Part shown: piece after piece, positions 40,259-55,730 of the stretch
Layout of the letters: each line of letters starts with the position of its first letter
Position numbering within the stretch: the stretch's first letter is position 1
NCBI RefSeq assembly: GCF_005844085.1
Contig: NZ_VCDI01000001.1
Location: 248,001-312,000, forward strand
DNA from: Lichenicoccus roseus
GTDB taxonomy: Bacteria; Pseudomonadota; Alphaproteobacteria; Acetobacterales; Acetobacteraceae
DNA length: 64,000 bases
Reading direction: 5' to 3'
Position numbers and translations under genes: made by a program
The notes under the pieces: model-generated
What the model was told of the DNA's origin: nothing
Databases searched by the model: none
Seen by the model: the letters and a program-made list of their open reading frames with translations, nothing else

Positions 40259-41590
40259 TCAGACTACCAGGCTCATCGGGGATTCCACGACGGACTTGAA
40301 CACCGACATCCACTCTGCGGCGAGCGCGCCGTCGATGACACGATGGTCGACCGACAGCGTGCAGGTCATCACGTTGGCGACCTCGATCCTGTCGCCCGAC
40401 CGCACCACGGCGCGCTTCTCGCCGGCAGCCACCGCCAGGATCGCGCCCTGCGGCGGATTGAGGATCGCCGAGAACGACTTCACCCCGAACATGCCCATGT
40501 TGGAGATCGAGAACGAGCCGCCCTGGAACTCCTCCGGCTTCAGCTTGCCGTCGCGGGCGCGCTTGATCAGGGCCTTCGCCTCGTTGCTGATCATCGACAG
40601 GCTCTTCACGTCGGCCCTGGTGACGATCGGCGTGATCAGCCCATCCGGGATCGAGACCGCGACCGCGATGTCCACGTCGTCGTACTGGATGATCGCCTCG
40701 TCGGTGTAGGAGGCGTTCACCCGCGGCACCCGGCGCAGCGTCACCGCGGCCGCCTTGATCAGCATGTCGTTGACCGACAGCTTGAAGGTGCCGGGGCCCT
40801 CCTTCGGCGAGGAGGCATTCAGCTCGGTGCGGAGTGCCAGCAGCCGGTCCAGCTCGACGTCGATTGAAACGTAGAAGTGCGGGATGAATTGCTTGGCTTC
40901 CGACAGCCGGCGCGCGATCACCCGGCGCACGTTGCTGTTCGGGATCTTGGTGTGCGGCGCGGTGATCGGCACCGGGGCCGGTCTCGCAGGCGTAGGGGCT
41001 GCGGCCAGCGCCGCGGAGGCGGGCGCTGCAGCCGGCGCCTTAGCCTCGGGAGCCTTCGTTGCAGGTCCTGCCTTCTGCGCCGCTTCGACGTCGGCGCGGA
41101 TGATGCGTCCGTTCGGGCCGCTGCCCGGGATCGATGCCGGATCGAGCCCGGCCTCTTTGGCGAGGCGCTTCGCCAGCGGCGAGATGAACACCCTGCCGCC
41201 GGCAGCCGGGGCCGCGGCGGCAGCCGGCGCGGCGGGGGCTGCCTCGTGTGTGACCGGGGCCGGCGGCTGCGTCGGATTGCTCGCCTCGGCAGCGGGCACC
41301 GGCGGCTTGGACTTGGCAGCAGGTGCCGCCGCATCCGGCACCGCCTCGCCGTCGTCCACGATGATGCCGATCGGCTGGTTGACCTGCACGCCCTCGGTTC
41401 CGTCGGCGACCAGGATGCGGCCGAGGATGCCCTCGTCCACTGCCTCGACCTCCATCGTCGCCTTGTCGGTCTCGATCTCGGCGATGACGTCACCGGAGGC
41501 GATGGCGTCGCCTTCCTTCTTCAGCCAGCGCGCCAGCGTGCCCTCGGTCATGGTGGGCGACAGCGCCGGCATCAGGATGTTCACGGACAT
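40259..41590 (-). CDS. pdhC: Dihydrolipoamide acetyltransferase (pyruvate dehydrogenase E2)
   Basis: PdhC is the core of the pyruvate dehydrogenase complex and moves the acetyl group to CoA. It has one lipoyl domain (residues 1-78, lipoyl K43 in ETDKATM), an Ala/Pro linker, an E3/E1-binding domain (about 130-165, ISPLAKRLAKEAGLD), a second flexible linker, and the catalytic domain ending in SVDHRVIDGALAAEW with the active-site His. Length 443 residues. The lipoyl domain is almost identical to that fused to PdhB. Confidence 0.96.
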   Translation of the reverse strand: MSVNILMPALSPTMTEGTLARWLKKEGDAIASGDVIAEIETDKATMEVEAVDEGILGRILVADGTEGVQVNQPIGIIVDDGEAVPDAAAPAAKSKPPVPAAEASNPTQPPAPVTHEAAPAAPAAAAAPAAGGRVFISPLAKRLAKEAGLDPASIPGSGPNGRIIRADVEAAQKAGPATKAPEAKAPAAAPASAALAAAPTPARPAPVPITAPHTKIPNSNVRRVIARRLSEAKQFIPHFYVSIDVELDRLLALRTELNASSPKEGPGTFKLSVNDMLIKAAAVTLRRVPRVNASYTDEAIIQYDDVDIAVAVSIPDGLITPIVTRADVKSLSMISNEAKALIKRARDGKLKPEEFQGGSFSISNMGMFGVKSFSAILNPPQGAILAVAAGEKRAVVRSGDRIEVANVMTCTLSVDHRVIDGALAAEWMSVFKSVVESPMSLVV

Positions 41591-41603
41591 CGTCAGGCGT
41601 TCC

Positions 41604-42989
<1,386 letters not shown>

Positions 42990-42992
42990 CGC

Positions 42993-44054
42993 TCAGGCCT
43001 CCACCAGGATGTCGGTCCAGAGCTCGGAGGCATCCGGTTCCGGGCTCGACTGCGCGAACTCGGCCGCGTCGGTCACGATGGTCTTGATCTCGTCGTCGAT
43101 CTTCTTCAACGCCTGCTCCTCGACGCCCTGGCCGAGCAGGGCATGGCGCACCCGCTCGATGGCGTCATGCGTGCGACGCATCTCGTCGACCTCGTCGCGG
43201 GTGCGATACTTGGCAGGGTCGGACATCGAGTGGCCCCGGTAGCGGTAGGTGGTCATCTCCAGCAGGAAGGGTCCGTTGCCGGCGCGGCAATGCGCCACCG
43301 CCTGCTGGGCGGCGTCATGCACCGCCTCGACATCCATGCCGTCGACCTGCAGGCCGGGGATGCCCCACGGCTCGCCGTTCTTGTACAGCGCACGCGACGC
43401 CGACGAGCGCTCGACGCTGGTGCCCATGCCGTAGCGGTTGTTCTCGATCACGAAGATGCAGGGCAGCTTCTGCAGGGCGGCGATGTTGAAGCTCTCGAAC
43501 ACCTGGCCCTGGTTCGAGGCGCCCTCGCCGAAATACGCTACCGAGACCTCGTCGGAGCCGCGGTAGCGGTTGGCGAAGGCGAGCCCGATGCCGATCGAGA
43601 CCTGCGCGCCGACGATGCCGTGGCCGCCGTAGAAGTTCTCCTTGCGGGAGAACATGTGCATCGAGCCGCCCTTGCCGCGCGAATAGCCGGTGGCGCGGCC
43701 GGTCAGCTCGGCCATCACGCCGCGCGCCTCCATGCCGGTCGCCAGCATGTGGCCGTGGTCGCGATACGAGGTCACCACCTTGTCGCCCGGCTTGAGCGCC
43801 ATCTGCACGCCGGTCACCACCGCTTCCTGGCCGATATAGAGATGGCAGAAGCCGCCGATCAGCCCCATGCCGTAGAGCTGGCCGGTGCGCTCCTCGAAGC
43901 GCCGGATCAGCACCATGGTGCGATAGGCCTTCGTCAGCTGCTCCGGCGTCATGGCGGGGCTGTTGCGCCCGTGGTCGCCCGGCTTTGCGGACACCCCGAG
44001 TTCAGCCGAGGCATTGGCGGGTGCCGGGCCCTGTATCTTGGAAGACTTGTTCAC
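42993..44054 (-). CDS. pdhA: Pyruvate dehydrogenase E1-alpha
   Basis: PdhA binds thiamine diphosphate; the motif appears as [19 protein letters not shown] to ENN near residues 190-225, and the conserved [11 protein letters not shown] and [11 protein letters not shown] segments are present. GTG 44054 overlaps the moaC stop as GTGA and gives 353 residues; a GTG two codons upstream is also possible. In most alphaproteobacteria the gene upstream of pdhA is eno-ftsB; here it is moaC. Confidence 0.95.
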   Translation of the reverse strand: MNKSSKIQGPAPANASAELGVSAKPGDHGRNSPAMTPEQLTKAYRTMVLIRRFEERTGQLYGMGLIGGFCHLYIGQEAVVTGVQMALKPGDKVVTSYRDHGHMLATGMEARGVMAELTGRATGYSRGKGGSMHMFSRKENFYGGHGIVGAQVSIGIGLAFANRYRGSDEVSVAYFGEGASNQGQVFESFNIAALQKLPCIFVIENNRYGMGTSVERSSASRALYKNGEPWGIPGLQVDGMDVEAVHDAAQQAVAHCRAGNGPFLLEMTTYRYRGHSMSDPAKYRTRDEVDEMRRTHDAIERVRHALLGQGVEEQALKKIDDEIKTIVTDAAEFAQSSPEPDASELWTDILVEA

Positions 44055-44578
44055 GGGCACGTCCCTTCCTGCCTCGGATCGATCTGGTCTCTGATATCGG
44101 TGCGGCCACCGGACTTCTGCACCACCCGCATCGCCTCGATGCGCATGCCGCGATCCACCGCCTTGCACATGTCGTAAAGCGTCAGCGCCGCGACGCAAGC
44201 CGCCGTCAGCGCCTCCATCTCGACGCCGGTCGGGCCGGTGGTCCGCGCCCGCGCCACGATCTCTATCGCAGCACCGTCCTCCGACGCCACCAGATCGACC
44301 GCGACCGACGACAGGCTGAGCGGATGGCAGAGCGGGATCAGCTCCGAAGTGCGCTTGGCCGCCATGATGCCGGCGATGCGGGCGGTCGCCAGCACGTCTC
44401 CCTTCGGCATCCGGCCGGCCAGGATCAGCTCGAGCGTTGCCGGCTGCATCGACACCCGGCCACGCGCGGTGGCGTCGCGCCTGGTGTCGGGCTTGTCCGA
44501 GACATCCACCATCACCGCGCGACCGGCTTCATCCAGATGGGTGAGCCGCGGCTCCCCGTCGCCTGTCGGAATGGCCAT
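44051..44578 (-). CDS. moaC: Cyclic pyranopterin monophosphate synthase MoaC
   Basis: MoaC forms cyclic pyranopterin monophosphate, the first stable intermediate of the molybdenum cofactor. The motifs LIPLCHPL (near residue 82), GVEMEALTA and the Asp/Lys active-site segment [12 protein letters not shown] are intact; length is 175 residues. It follows trpC by three bases, an order well known in alphaproteobacteria where moeA and lexA normally come next. The cofactor is needed by the molybdo-enzyme coded at 30 kb. Confidence 0.97.
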   Translation of the reverse strand: MAIPTGDGEPRLTHLDEAGRAVMVDVSDKPDTRRDATARGRVSMQPATLELILAGRMPKGDVLATARIAGIMAAKRTSELIPLCHPLSLSSVAVDLVASEDGAAIEIVARARTTGPTGVEMEALTAACVAALTLYDMCKAVDRGMRIEAMRVVQKSGGRTDIRDQIDPRQEGTCP

Positions 44579-44581
44579 CCC

Positions 44582-45391
44582 TCAGATCGGTCCGAGCAGG
44601 GCGCGGGCGGCGGCGCCGGCGTCGGGCTGCCGCAGCAGGCTCTCGCCGACCAGGAAGCAGCTGGCCCCGGCTTCGGCCAGGCGCAGCACGTCGGCACGCG
44701 AGGTGATGCCGCTCTCGGCCACCACGATGCGGTCCGGCGGCACCTGCGGGGCCAGTTCCAGGGTGGTGGCGATGTCGGTGCGCAGCGTCCGCAGGTTGCG
44801 GTTGTTGATGCCGATCAGGGTGGTCTCGAGCGCCAGCGCCCGGTGCAGCTCGGTCTCGTCATGCACTTCCACCAGCACGTCGAGATCCACCAGCCGCGCT
44901 AGGCCGAGCAGGTCGGCGGCACGGTCGTCGTCGATCGCCGCCATGATCAGCAGGATGCAGTCGGCGCCGATCAGCCGGCTCTCGTAGATCTGCCAGGGCT
45001 CCAGCATGAAATCCTTGCGCAGCGCCGGCAGCGAGGTCGCAGCCCGCGCCGCCTGCAGGTCGGCGACATGACCCTGGAAATTCGGCCCCTCGGTCAGCAC
45101 CGACAGGCAGGCGGCGCCGGCCTGCTCGTATTCGCGGGCGATGGCGGCGGCATCGAACTGCGGCCGGATCAGGCCGGCGGACGGCGACGCCTTCTTGACC
45201 TCGGCGATCAGCCCGACCTCGCGCTCGGCGGTCTTGAGCTTCAGGGCGTTCCCGAAGCCGCGCGGGCGCTCCTCGATGTCACGCAGCCGCGCCTTCAGCT
45301 CGCGCAGCGGCAGGCCGGCCATGCGGCGGGCGACCTCGTCGCGCGTCTGCACGCAGATGCGGGCCAGGATGTCGGACGCAGCATCGGTCAA
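44582..45391 (-). CDS. trpC: Indole-3-glycerol phosphate synthase
   Basis: TrpC closes the indole ring in tryptophan synthesis. Its TIM-barrel motifs are [17 protein letters not shown] (near residue 63), [24 protein letters not shown] and [12 protein letters not shown]. Start TTG 45391 overlaps the trpD stop as TTGA and gives 269 residues; ATG 45421 would add ten residues and overlap trpD by 34 bases. It is a stand-alone TrpC, not fused to TrpF. Confidence 0.94.
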   Translation of the reverse strand: MTDAASDILARICVQTRDEVARRMAGLPLRELKARLRDIEERPRGFGNALKLKTAEREVGLIAEVKKASPSAGLIRPQFDAAAIAREYEQAGAACLSVLTEGPNFQGHVADLQAARAATSLPALRKDFMLEPWQIYESRLIGADCILLIMAAIDDDRAADLLGLARLVDLDVLVEVHDETELHRALALETTLIGINNRNLRTLRTDIATTLELAPQVPPDRIVVAESGITSRADVLRLAEAGASCFLVGESLLRQPDAGAAARALLGPI

Positions 45392-46548
45392 GTTCGGTCG
45401 TTCCTGTCCCTCAACCTGCATCGCATCCGGTCCAGCACGGCCATCGCGCTGCCATCGTCCAGGGCGGCGGCCGCCTCGGCGACGGCGTCGCGCAGATCCT
45501 GTTCGAACCGCGTGGGCACGGCGGGCGGGGCGGCGACCGCTCCGGTCAACCGCCTCCCGCCTGCACCCTGTCCCGCCGGGAACATGTTGCCTCCGCGAGC
45601 GACACGCAAGGCTGCGGCGGCATTCAGCAGCACGGTATCGCGGTAGGCCCCGGGGGCACCGCCGAGCAGCGCCTCCAGCGCACGCGCGTTATGGGCCGCG
45701 TCACCGCCGGCGATGGCGGAAACCGGCGCCGGTCGAAGGCCGGCCATGGCCGGTGTGATCGCCAGTTCGTGGATCACGCCGTCCTCCAGCGCCACCACCC
45801 GGCTCGGACCGGCCAGGGTCAGCTCGTCCAGGCCGCTCGCCGTCCCCCGGTCGATCGTTCCATGCACCGCCCAGACGCGCTCGGAGCCGAGCCGGTGCAG
45901 CGTCTCCACCACCGGCAGCAGCCAGCGCGCATCGTAGACGCCGACCAGTTGCCGCTTCACCGAAGCCGGGTTGCAGAGCGGGCCCAGCAGGTTGAACAGC
46001 GTCCGGGTGCCGAGTTCGGCGCGCACCCCCGCCGCATGGCGCAGCGCCGGGTGATGCGCCGGCGCCGACAGGAAGGCGAGCCGGTGCCGGGCAAGGTCGC
46101 CCTCCAGCCCTGCCACGTCGGCGGTCTGCGCCACGCCGAGCGCCGCCAGCACGTCCGACGCCCCGGAGCGCGACGACAACGCCCGGTTGCCGTGCTTGGC
46201 CACCGGCACGCCGAGGGCCGCGAGCACGAAGGCCACCGCGGTCGAGATGTTCAGGGTGCCCTGGTTGTCGCCGCCGGTGCCGCAGACGTCGATCGCCCCG
46301 GTCGGCGCTGCGATGTGCAGCATGCGCCGGCGCATCGCCCGCACCGCGCCGGTCAGCTCGGCCACGGTCTCGCCGCGGACGCGCAACGCCATCAGCAGGC
46401 CGGCGACCTGGGCCGGGGTCGCCTCGCCCGCCATCACCAGCTCGAAGGCAGCCTCGGCCTGCTCCTCGTCCATCGCCTGCCCGGTGGCGACATGCGCCAG
46501 CATCGGCTTCAGGCCGGTCGCACTGGCGGAGAAGCTAGTGTCGGGCAC
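45388..46548 (-). CDS. trpD: Anthranilate phosphoribosyltransferase
   Basis: TrpD transfers phosphoribose from PRPP to anthranilate. Motifs are the PRPP loop [17 protein letters not shown] (near residue 88), [21 protein letters not shown], and [16 protein letters not shown] 46548 is preferred because it keeps the family-typical [11 protein letters not shown] lead; ATG 46503 lies within that segment. Length 386 residues, with a longer C-terminal tail than usual (an Arg/Asp-rich stretch overlapping trpC). Confidence 0.93.
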   Translation of the reverse strand: MPDTSFSASATGLKPMLAHVATGQAMDEEQAEAAFELVMAGEATPAQVAGLLMALRVRGETVAELTGAVRAMRRRMLHIAAPTGAIDVCGTGGDNQGTLNISTAVAFVLAALGVPVAKHGNRALSSRSGASDVLAALGVAQTADVAGLEGDLARHRLAFLSAPAHHPALRHAAGVRAELGTRTLFNLLGPLCNPASVKRQLVGVYDARWLLPVVETLHRLGSERVWAVHGTIDRGTASGLDELTLAGPSRVVALEDGVIHELAITPAMAGLRPAPVSAIAGGDAAHNARALEALLGGAPGAYRDTVLLNAAAALRVARGGNMFPAGQGAGGRRLTGAVAAPPAVPTRFEQDLRDAVAEAAAALDDGSAMAVLDRMRCRLRDRNDRT

Positions 46549-46552
46549 GCAA

Positions 46553-48635
<2,083 letters not shown>

Positions 48636-48636
<1 letters not shown>

Positions 48637-50555
48637 CAGGGACCGACGACGCTGCGGATCGCCTGGGCGTTCAGCGTCGGCTGCTTGCGGCCGCGCAGCA
48701 GCGTCGCGTAGGCGACCTCGATATCGTTGGCGACCGAGCCGTCCAGGTTGGCCTGCAGCCGGTCATAGGCCATGCGGTTGGACGCCGGGTCGGGATGCTG
48801 CACGCCGGTGACGGTGGCGACCACGAAGCCGTCCGCGCCCGGCACCATCGTCGACTGGCCCACCTTCAGGCTGAAGGCGATCTGCCGCAGCTGGGGCGGG
48901 ACACCTGCCGGCGGACCGCTGCGACCGAACGGCGGCTGGTGCACCAGCCCGGCGAGACCGGGTGTGCCTGCGGGCAGCTTCGCCAGCCCGCCGGCCTTGC
49001 GTGCCGCCGCGAACAAGGTCGCCGCCTGCTGCTCCGCCTGGCGCCTGCGCGCATCCGCCACCACCGCGTCTCGCACCCTGTCCTGCACGGCGGCGAACGG
49101 CAGGGCCGCCGCCGGGGTCACCTGCTCCACCGACAGGGCATATTCGGCATCGTCCGGTCCCTGCTTCAGCTCGGGCGGCGCACCTTGCTTCTGTGCGAAC
49201 GCGGTGGCGATGATCGCCTGGCGCTGCGCATCGGTGCCGGGCAGCGGCGCCGGCTCGCCGGCCTGGGTCATGCCCTGGGCGTCCAGGGTGCCTTCCGCCG
49301 CCACCGCGCCGAGATCGGCCGGGACCTGGTCCAGGCCGGACCCGCTGGCGCCTCCACCCGCGATGACGTCCTGCAGCTTCTGCACGCGGTCGGCCAGCAG
49401 GTCGCGCACCCGGGCAGCGGCGATCTGGTCGTGCAGCGCCTGCCGGCTGTCCGCGAAGCTGTGCGTCACCGCCGGGTCGACTTTGGTGACCTTCAGCAGC
49501 ACCCAGCCGGTCTCGGTCTTCAGCGGCCCGGCCACCTCGCCCGCCTTCGCGCCGAAGGCGAGGCTGCCCATCTCCGGCGACGGGAAGGTGGCCCGGGCCG
49601 CATCGTCCAGCGCCACCGGCACGCTGTCGGTGGCCGCCGCCTGCATCTGCGGCCAGCCGGCGCCGCCGCGCCACAGCGTCGCCAGCGCCTGCGCGCGGGC
49701 CTCGCTGGGCGCGGTGATCACCTGCACCGAGCGCTTCTCCGGCACCGAGCCGTTGTTGTTCTGCGCGCGGAACAGCGCCCGCTCGTCGGCCTCGGGAACG
49801 TCGATCGATCGCGCGATGGTCTGCGGCGACAGCAGCACCAGCTTGACACGGCGGTATTCCGGCGCCTGGAACTGCTGTGGGTGGTTGTCATAGTAACGCT
49901 GCAGCGTGCCCTGGTCGGGTGGAGCGGGCGCCGGTCCCGCCGCGAACGGGAACGACACCAGGTCGACCGTGCGGGTCTGGGCGGCGAAATCGTAGGCGTG
50001 GCGGACCAGCACCGCGGGCGCCTTGGCTCCGACCCGCAACGGTTCGACCAGCGCATTCGCGGTCAGGTCGTCGCGGAAGATCGACAGCACGCGCGCCTCG
50101 GTGAGGCGGTTCTGCTGCAGCCACGCATCGAAGCGGCTGCGCTGGAACTGCCCGTCGGGGCCCTTGAACAGCGGCAGGTCGAAGATGGTCTGGCGCAGGA
50201 CGTCGTCCGGAACCACCAGCCCGAGCCGGGTCGCCTCGCGCAGCGCCTCCGCGCGCGACACCAGGCCCTGCAGCACCTGCATGGCGACCTGCGCCCGCTC
50301 CTGCTGCGGCAGGCTCGACGCATCGCCCCCGCTCTGCCGCGCCACCTGGTCGAGCTGCGCGTGGAAGGCGTTGTTGAAATCGTCGATGCCGATCTTGCGG
50401 TCGCCCACCGCGGCCACCGTGGAGGCGTCGGGCGCGCCGCCGAGCTTGGTGAAGAAGTCGCCGACGCCCCAGAGCACGAAGGCTGCGAAGATCAGCACGG
50501 CGAACGCCCGGCCGGCCCAGGAATCCACGAACAGGTGTCTGAAGTAGGTGATCAT
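48636..50555 (-). CDS. ppiD: PpiD-like membrane-anchored peptidyl-prolyl isomerase
   Basis: This 639-residue protein has one N-terminal membrane anchor (AFAVLIFAAFVLWGVGDFF) and a large periplasmic part: a SurA_N-like helical chaperone region (about 40-220), a degenerate parvulin-type isomerase region (about 230-400, with MGSLAFGAKAGEVAGPLKTETGWVLLKV) and a second similar half. It helps fold exported proteins at the Sec exit. Divergent from tpiA and upstream of trpE, as often in alphaproteobacteria. A weak ribosome site (GGAT) precedes ATG 50555. Confidence 0.9.
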
Positions 50556-50742
50556 GTGGGATCCGGCGGCCGGCGAGCCGTGCTTGGCCCTGGGGTTCGA
50601 ATGGGGGTCATGAGGCGGCGCACCATAGGGAGGGAGCCCGAGATTGACCAGCGGCAGCCCCTCATGGTCTATGCCCGCTTCCTTGGGAGTTGCGGCGCGG
50701 ATGAGCGATGCGTCAGGCTCCCGATCGGAGCGGGAACTGCTG

Positions 50743-51516
50743 ATGCGCCAGGTCATCGCCGGCAACTGGAAGATGAACGGGCTGACCGCGGATGCGGAGG
50801 CCCTGACGCAGGCCCTGCGCGACGGTCTCGTCAAGGCGCCGACCGGGGCCGTAGTCGTGGTGTTCCCGCCATTTACCCAGGTCGCGACCGTGGGACGCAT
50901 CCTGGCCGGCAGCGGGATCGCCTGGGGCGGGCAGGATTGCCATATCGCCGAGCGCGGCGCGCATACCGGGGACATCGCGCCCGAAATGCTGCGCGACCTC
51001 GGCGCCACCCACGTCATCCTCGGCCACTCCGAACGGCGGCGTGACCATGGCGAACTCGACGAGACGGTGCGCGAGAAGACCGTGGCCGCCCTGAAGGCCG
51101 GGCTGATCCCGATCGTCTGCGTCGGCGAGAGCGAGGACCAGCGCGCCGGCGGCCAGCAGCAGGACACGGTCGGCTGGCAGATCAAGGGCAGCCTGCCGGA
51201 CGGCTTCGGCGGCGCCGACGGCAGCGGCGGCATCGTCGCCTACGAGCCGGTCTGGGCGATCGGCACCGGGCGCACCGCCACGGTGGAGGACATCGCCGCG
51301 ATGCACGGCTTCGTCCGTGCCGAGCTGGTCCGCCAGATGGGCGAGACCGCCGGACGCGGCATACGCATCCTGTACGGTGGCTCGGTGAATGCCGGCAACG
51401 CCGCCAGCATCCTGGCAGTACCCGAGGTGTCCGGCGCCCTGGTCGGGGGTGCGAGCCTGAAGCCGGCCGACTTCCTCACCATCGTGTCGGCCGCCACCGG
51501 CCACCCCGCCGCCTGA
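50743..51516 (+). CDS. tpiA: Triosephosphate isomerase
   Basis: TpiA interconverts dihydroxyacetone phosphate and glyceraldehyde 3-phosphate. Catalytic residues are visible: Lys in AGNWKMNG (near 12), His in LGHSERR (near 96) and Glu in AYEPVWAIGTG (near 168), with YGGSVNAGNA near the C-terminus. From ATG 50743, with GGGAA seven bases upstream, length is 257 residues, the family norm; ATG 50701 would add 14. It diverges from ppiD and starts the tpiA-secG-pyrG-kdsA-eno run. Confidence 0.96.
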   Translation: MRQVIAGNWKMNGLTADAEALTQALRDGLVKAPTGAVVVVFPPFTQVATVGRILAGSGIAWGGQDCHIAERGAHTGDIAPEMLRDLGATHVILGHSERRRDHGELDETVREKTVAALKAGLIPIVCVGESEDQRAGGQQQDTVGWQIKGSLPDGFGGADGSGGIVAYEPVWAIGTGRTATVEDIAAMHGFVRAELVRQMGETAGRGIRILYGGSVNAGNAASILAVPEVSGALVGGASLKPADFLTIVSAATGHPAA

Positions 51517-51532
51517 TGCCGACCGGACACCC

Positions 51533-51880
51533 ATGACCACCTTCCTGCTCATCCTGCACCTGCTCGTGACCCTCGCCCTGATCGGCACCGTGCTGATCCA
51601 GCGCAGCGAGGGCGGCGGACTGGGCATCGGCTCGACCCAGGGCATGGGGTCGTTCATGACCGGGCGCAGCACCGCCAACCTGCTGACCCGCACCACCGCG
51701 GTCCTCGCCGCGATCTTCATGGTGCTGTCGCTGGCGCTGGCCGTGCTGAACCGCGGCACCGCCGGTGTCGGCCGCGATATCCTGGCCCAGCCTGCGACGA
51801 GCACGAATGCGCCGACGGCAGCTCCGAAGGCGCCGGTCGCAGCGCCGAAGCCGACCGGTCCGACGGTTCCCACCCACTAG
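51533..51880 (+). CDS. secG: Preprotein translocase subunit SecG
   Basis: SecG is a small membrane subunit of the Sec translocon. Two membrane segments (LILHLLVTLALIGTVLI and TTAVLAAIFMVLSLALAVL) flank the conserved loop QRSEGGGLGIG...GSFMTGRSTANLLTRTT. The 115-residue protein ends in an Ala/Pro/Thr tail. It follows tpiA by 16 bases, the normal pairing. Confidence 0.94.
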   Translation: MTTFLLILHLLVTLALIGTVLIQRSEGGGLGIGSTQGMGSFMTGRSTANLLTRTTAVLAAIFMVLSLALAVLNRGTAGVGRDILAQPATSTNAPTAAPKAPVAAPKPTGPTVPTH

Positions 51881-51884
51881 CCCG

Positions 51885-53198
51885 ATGCGCTCGGACCACA
51901 CAGGTCCGGAGTTCGATGTCGCCATCGTGGGCGCCGGCGCCGCCGGCCTCGCCGCCAGTGCGGTGCTACGCGCCGCCGGACGCCGCTGTATCCTGATCGA
52001 GGCCGGTGACCGGATCGGCGGACGCGCCCACACCCTGCATCCGGCGCTGCTGGGCGGCGCCTGCTTCGATACCGGCGCCACCTGGCTGCACGCGGCCGAA
52101 CGCAACCCGCTGGTCGCCCTCGCCCGACGCCGCGGCATCGCACTGGAGCCGGCCTTCCGGGGCGGCCGGCGGCTGCTGGTTGCTGGCCGGACCGCTTCCG
52201 ACGCCGAGCAGGCCGCCTACGAGAGCTCGCGCGCAGCCTGGGAGGCGCTGGTGACGGCGCGGGCCGGCGGGCCGGATTGCACGCTCTCCGAGGCCGGATC
52301 GGCGCGCGCCGGCGATCCCTGGACCGCCAGCATCGAGAACTGGGACGGCGCCATCATCGCCGCCGCCGACGCCGGCGAGCTCAGCCTGCATGACTGGCAT
52401 CGAAACGTCCTGGACGACGACAATCTCAGCCCGCCGGATGGCGTCGGCACGCTGCTCGAAACCCTGCTCGGGCCGCTGGCGGGGCCGGCCCGGCTTGCCA
52501 CGCCCGTCCGCGGCATCGCCTGGGGTGGCACCGGCTGCGTCCTGCGGTGCGACGGCGCTTGCCTGACCGCGCGCGCGGTCATCGTCACGGTTTCGACCGG
52601 CGTGCTGCGCTCCGGGCACATCGCCTTCGAGCCGGAGCTGCCGCCCGACATCCTCGACGCCATCGACGGCCTGCCGATGGGCCTGCTGAGCAAGCTTGCC
52701 CTGCCGGCGGCGGCACCGGTCGGCGCCATCGAGGACGACACCCTGGTCGAGCGGCAGGTTCCGGAGAGAGGCGACCCCGGCATGCTGGTCTCGGTGCGGC
52801 CGCACGGCCTGGGGTATGTGGCCGGCTTCTTCGGCGGCCGCCACGCCTGGTCGCTGGCCGACCGGCCCGAGGCGGCGCTGGCCGAGGCGCGCGCCATCCT
52901 GCGCGAGGCCGACTCCGACGCTGAGCCGGGTGCAGGCGGCCTGGTGACCGGATGGGGCACCGATCCGTTGTTTGGCGGTGCCTACGCCTACTGCCGCCCC
53001 GGCCGGGCCGGATCGCGCGCAGCCCTGTCGAGGCCGCTCTGCGACGGGCGGCTCTCGTTCGCCGGAGAGGCCTGCCGCGCCGACGGCCTTGCCGGCACCG
53101 TCGGCGGCGCCATGCTCGACGGCGAGCGCGCGGCGCAAGCGGTGCTGCGGTGCATCATTGGGTTGCATTCCGTGCCTTCCCTTGCGGCCCTTGGCTAG
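51885..53198 (+). CDS. FAD-dependent amine-oxidase-family protein
   Basis: The 437-residue protein starts with a Rossmann FAD motif VAIVGAGAAGLAASAVL, ends the motif with LIEAGDRIGGRAHT, and has the GATWLHAAERNP segment and the C-terminal FAD-contact region LSFAGEACRADGLAGTVGGAMLDG of flavin amine oxidases (polyamine/monoamine oxidase group). No signal peptide is seen. The substrate is unknown. It is four bases after secG and 45 before pyrG, so it interrupts the usual secG-pyrG pair but is co-directional. Confidence 0.87.
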   Translation: MRSDHTGPEFDVAIVGAGAAGLAASAVLRAAGRRCILIEAGDRIGGRAHTLHPALLGGACFDTGATWLHAAERNPLVALARRRGIALEPAFRGGRRLLVAGRTASDAEQAAYESSRAAWEALVTARAGGPDCTLSEAGSARAGDPWTASIENWDGAIIAAADAGELSLHDWHRNVLDDDNLSPPDGVGTLLETLLGPLAGPARLATPVRGIAWGGTGCVLRCDGACLTARAVIVTVSTGVLRSGHIAFEPELPPDILDAIDGLPMGLLSKLALPAAAPVGAIEDDTLVERQVPERGDPGMLVSVRPHGLGYVAGFFGGRHAWSLADRPEAALAEARAILREADSDAEPGAGGLVTGWGTDPLFGGAYAYCRPGRAGSRAALSRPLCDGRLSFAGEACRADGLAGTVGGAMLDGERAAQAVLRCIIGLHSVPSLAALG

Positions 53199-54872
<1,674 letters not shown>

Positions 54873-54882
54873 GGCATTCGCC

Positions 54883-55701
54883 GTGACGGCCTTACGGATT
54901 GGCGCCCTGGAGGTCGGCAACGACCGGCCGTTCACGCTGATTTCGGGGCCGTGCCAGATCGAGAGTGCTTCGCATGCCGACGAGATGGCCGGAGCCCTGC
55001 ACGAGCTCTGCAGCCGGCTCGGCATCGGGCTGATCTACAAGAGCAGCTTCGACAAGGCGAACCGCACCAGCCTGGGGGCGGCGCGCGGCATTGGCATGCA
55101 GGCCGGGCTGCAGATCCTGTCCGACGTCCGCCGGAAGTTTGGCATACCCGTGCTGACCGACGTGCACGCGGCCGAGCAGTGCCGGATTGCCGCCGAGGCG
55201 GTCGACGTGCTGCAGATCCCGGCCTTCCTGTGCCGGCAGACCGACCTGCTGCTGGCGGCCGGTGAGAGCGGCGCCGCCGTCAACGTCAAGAAGGGGCAGT
55301 TCCTGGCGCCGTGGGACATGGCCAACGTCGCCGCCAAGATCGCCTCCACCGGCAACACACGCATCCTGCTGACCGAACGCGGCACCTCGTTCGGCTACAA
55401 CACCCTGGTCAACGACATGCGTGCGCTCCCGATCATGGCGCAGACGGGCTACCCGGTAGTGTTCGACGCCACCCATTCGGTGCAGCAGCCAGGCGCCCTC
55501 GGCGGTGCTTCCGGCGGACAGCGTGAATTTGCCCCGGTGCTGGCCCGGGCGGCGGTCGCGGTCGGCGTGGCGGCGGTCTTCATCGAGACCCACCAGGATC
55601 CCGACCACGCCCCCAGCGACGGGCCGACGATGATCCCGTTCCGGGACATGCAGGCGGTACTCGAGCGGCTTCTGGCCTTCGACCGCATTGCCAAGGGCTG
55701 A
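54883..55701 (+). CDS. kdsA: 3-deoxy-8-phosphooctulonate synthase
   Basis: KdsA joins phosphoenolpyruvate and arabinose 5-phosphate to make Kdo-8-phosphate for lipopolysaccharide. The motifs LISGPCQIES, YKSSFDKANRTS, PAFLCRQTDLLLAAG, NVKKGQFLAPWDM and FDATHSVQQPG are intact; length 272 residues. The start is GTG with GAGG eight bases upstream. Ten bases after pyrG, the usual order. Confidence 0.97.
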   Translation: MTALRIGALEVGNDRPFTLISGPCQIESASHADEMAGALHELCSRLGIGLIYKSSFDKANRTSLGAARGIGMQAGLQILSDVRRKFGIPVLTDVHAAEQCRIAAEAVDVLQIPAFLCRQTDLLLAAGESGAAVNVKKGQFLAPWDMANVAAKIASTGNTRILLTERGTSFGYNTLVNDMRALPIMAQTGYPVVFDATHSVQQPGALGGASGGQREFAPVLARAAVAVGVAAVFIETHQDPDHAPSDGPTMIPFRDMQAVLERLLAFDRIAKG

Positions 55702-55730
55702 CGTGTCAACGATGGCAACAGGAGACGGCG

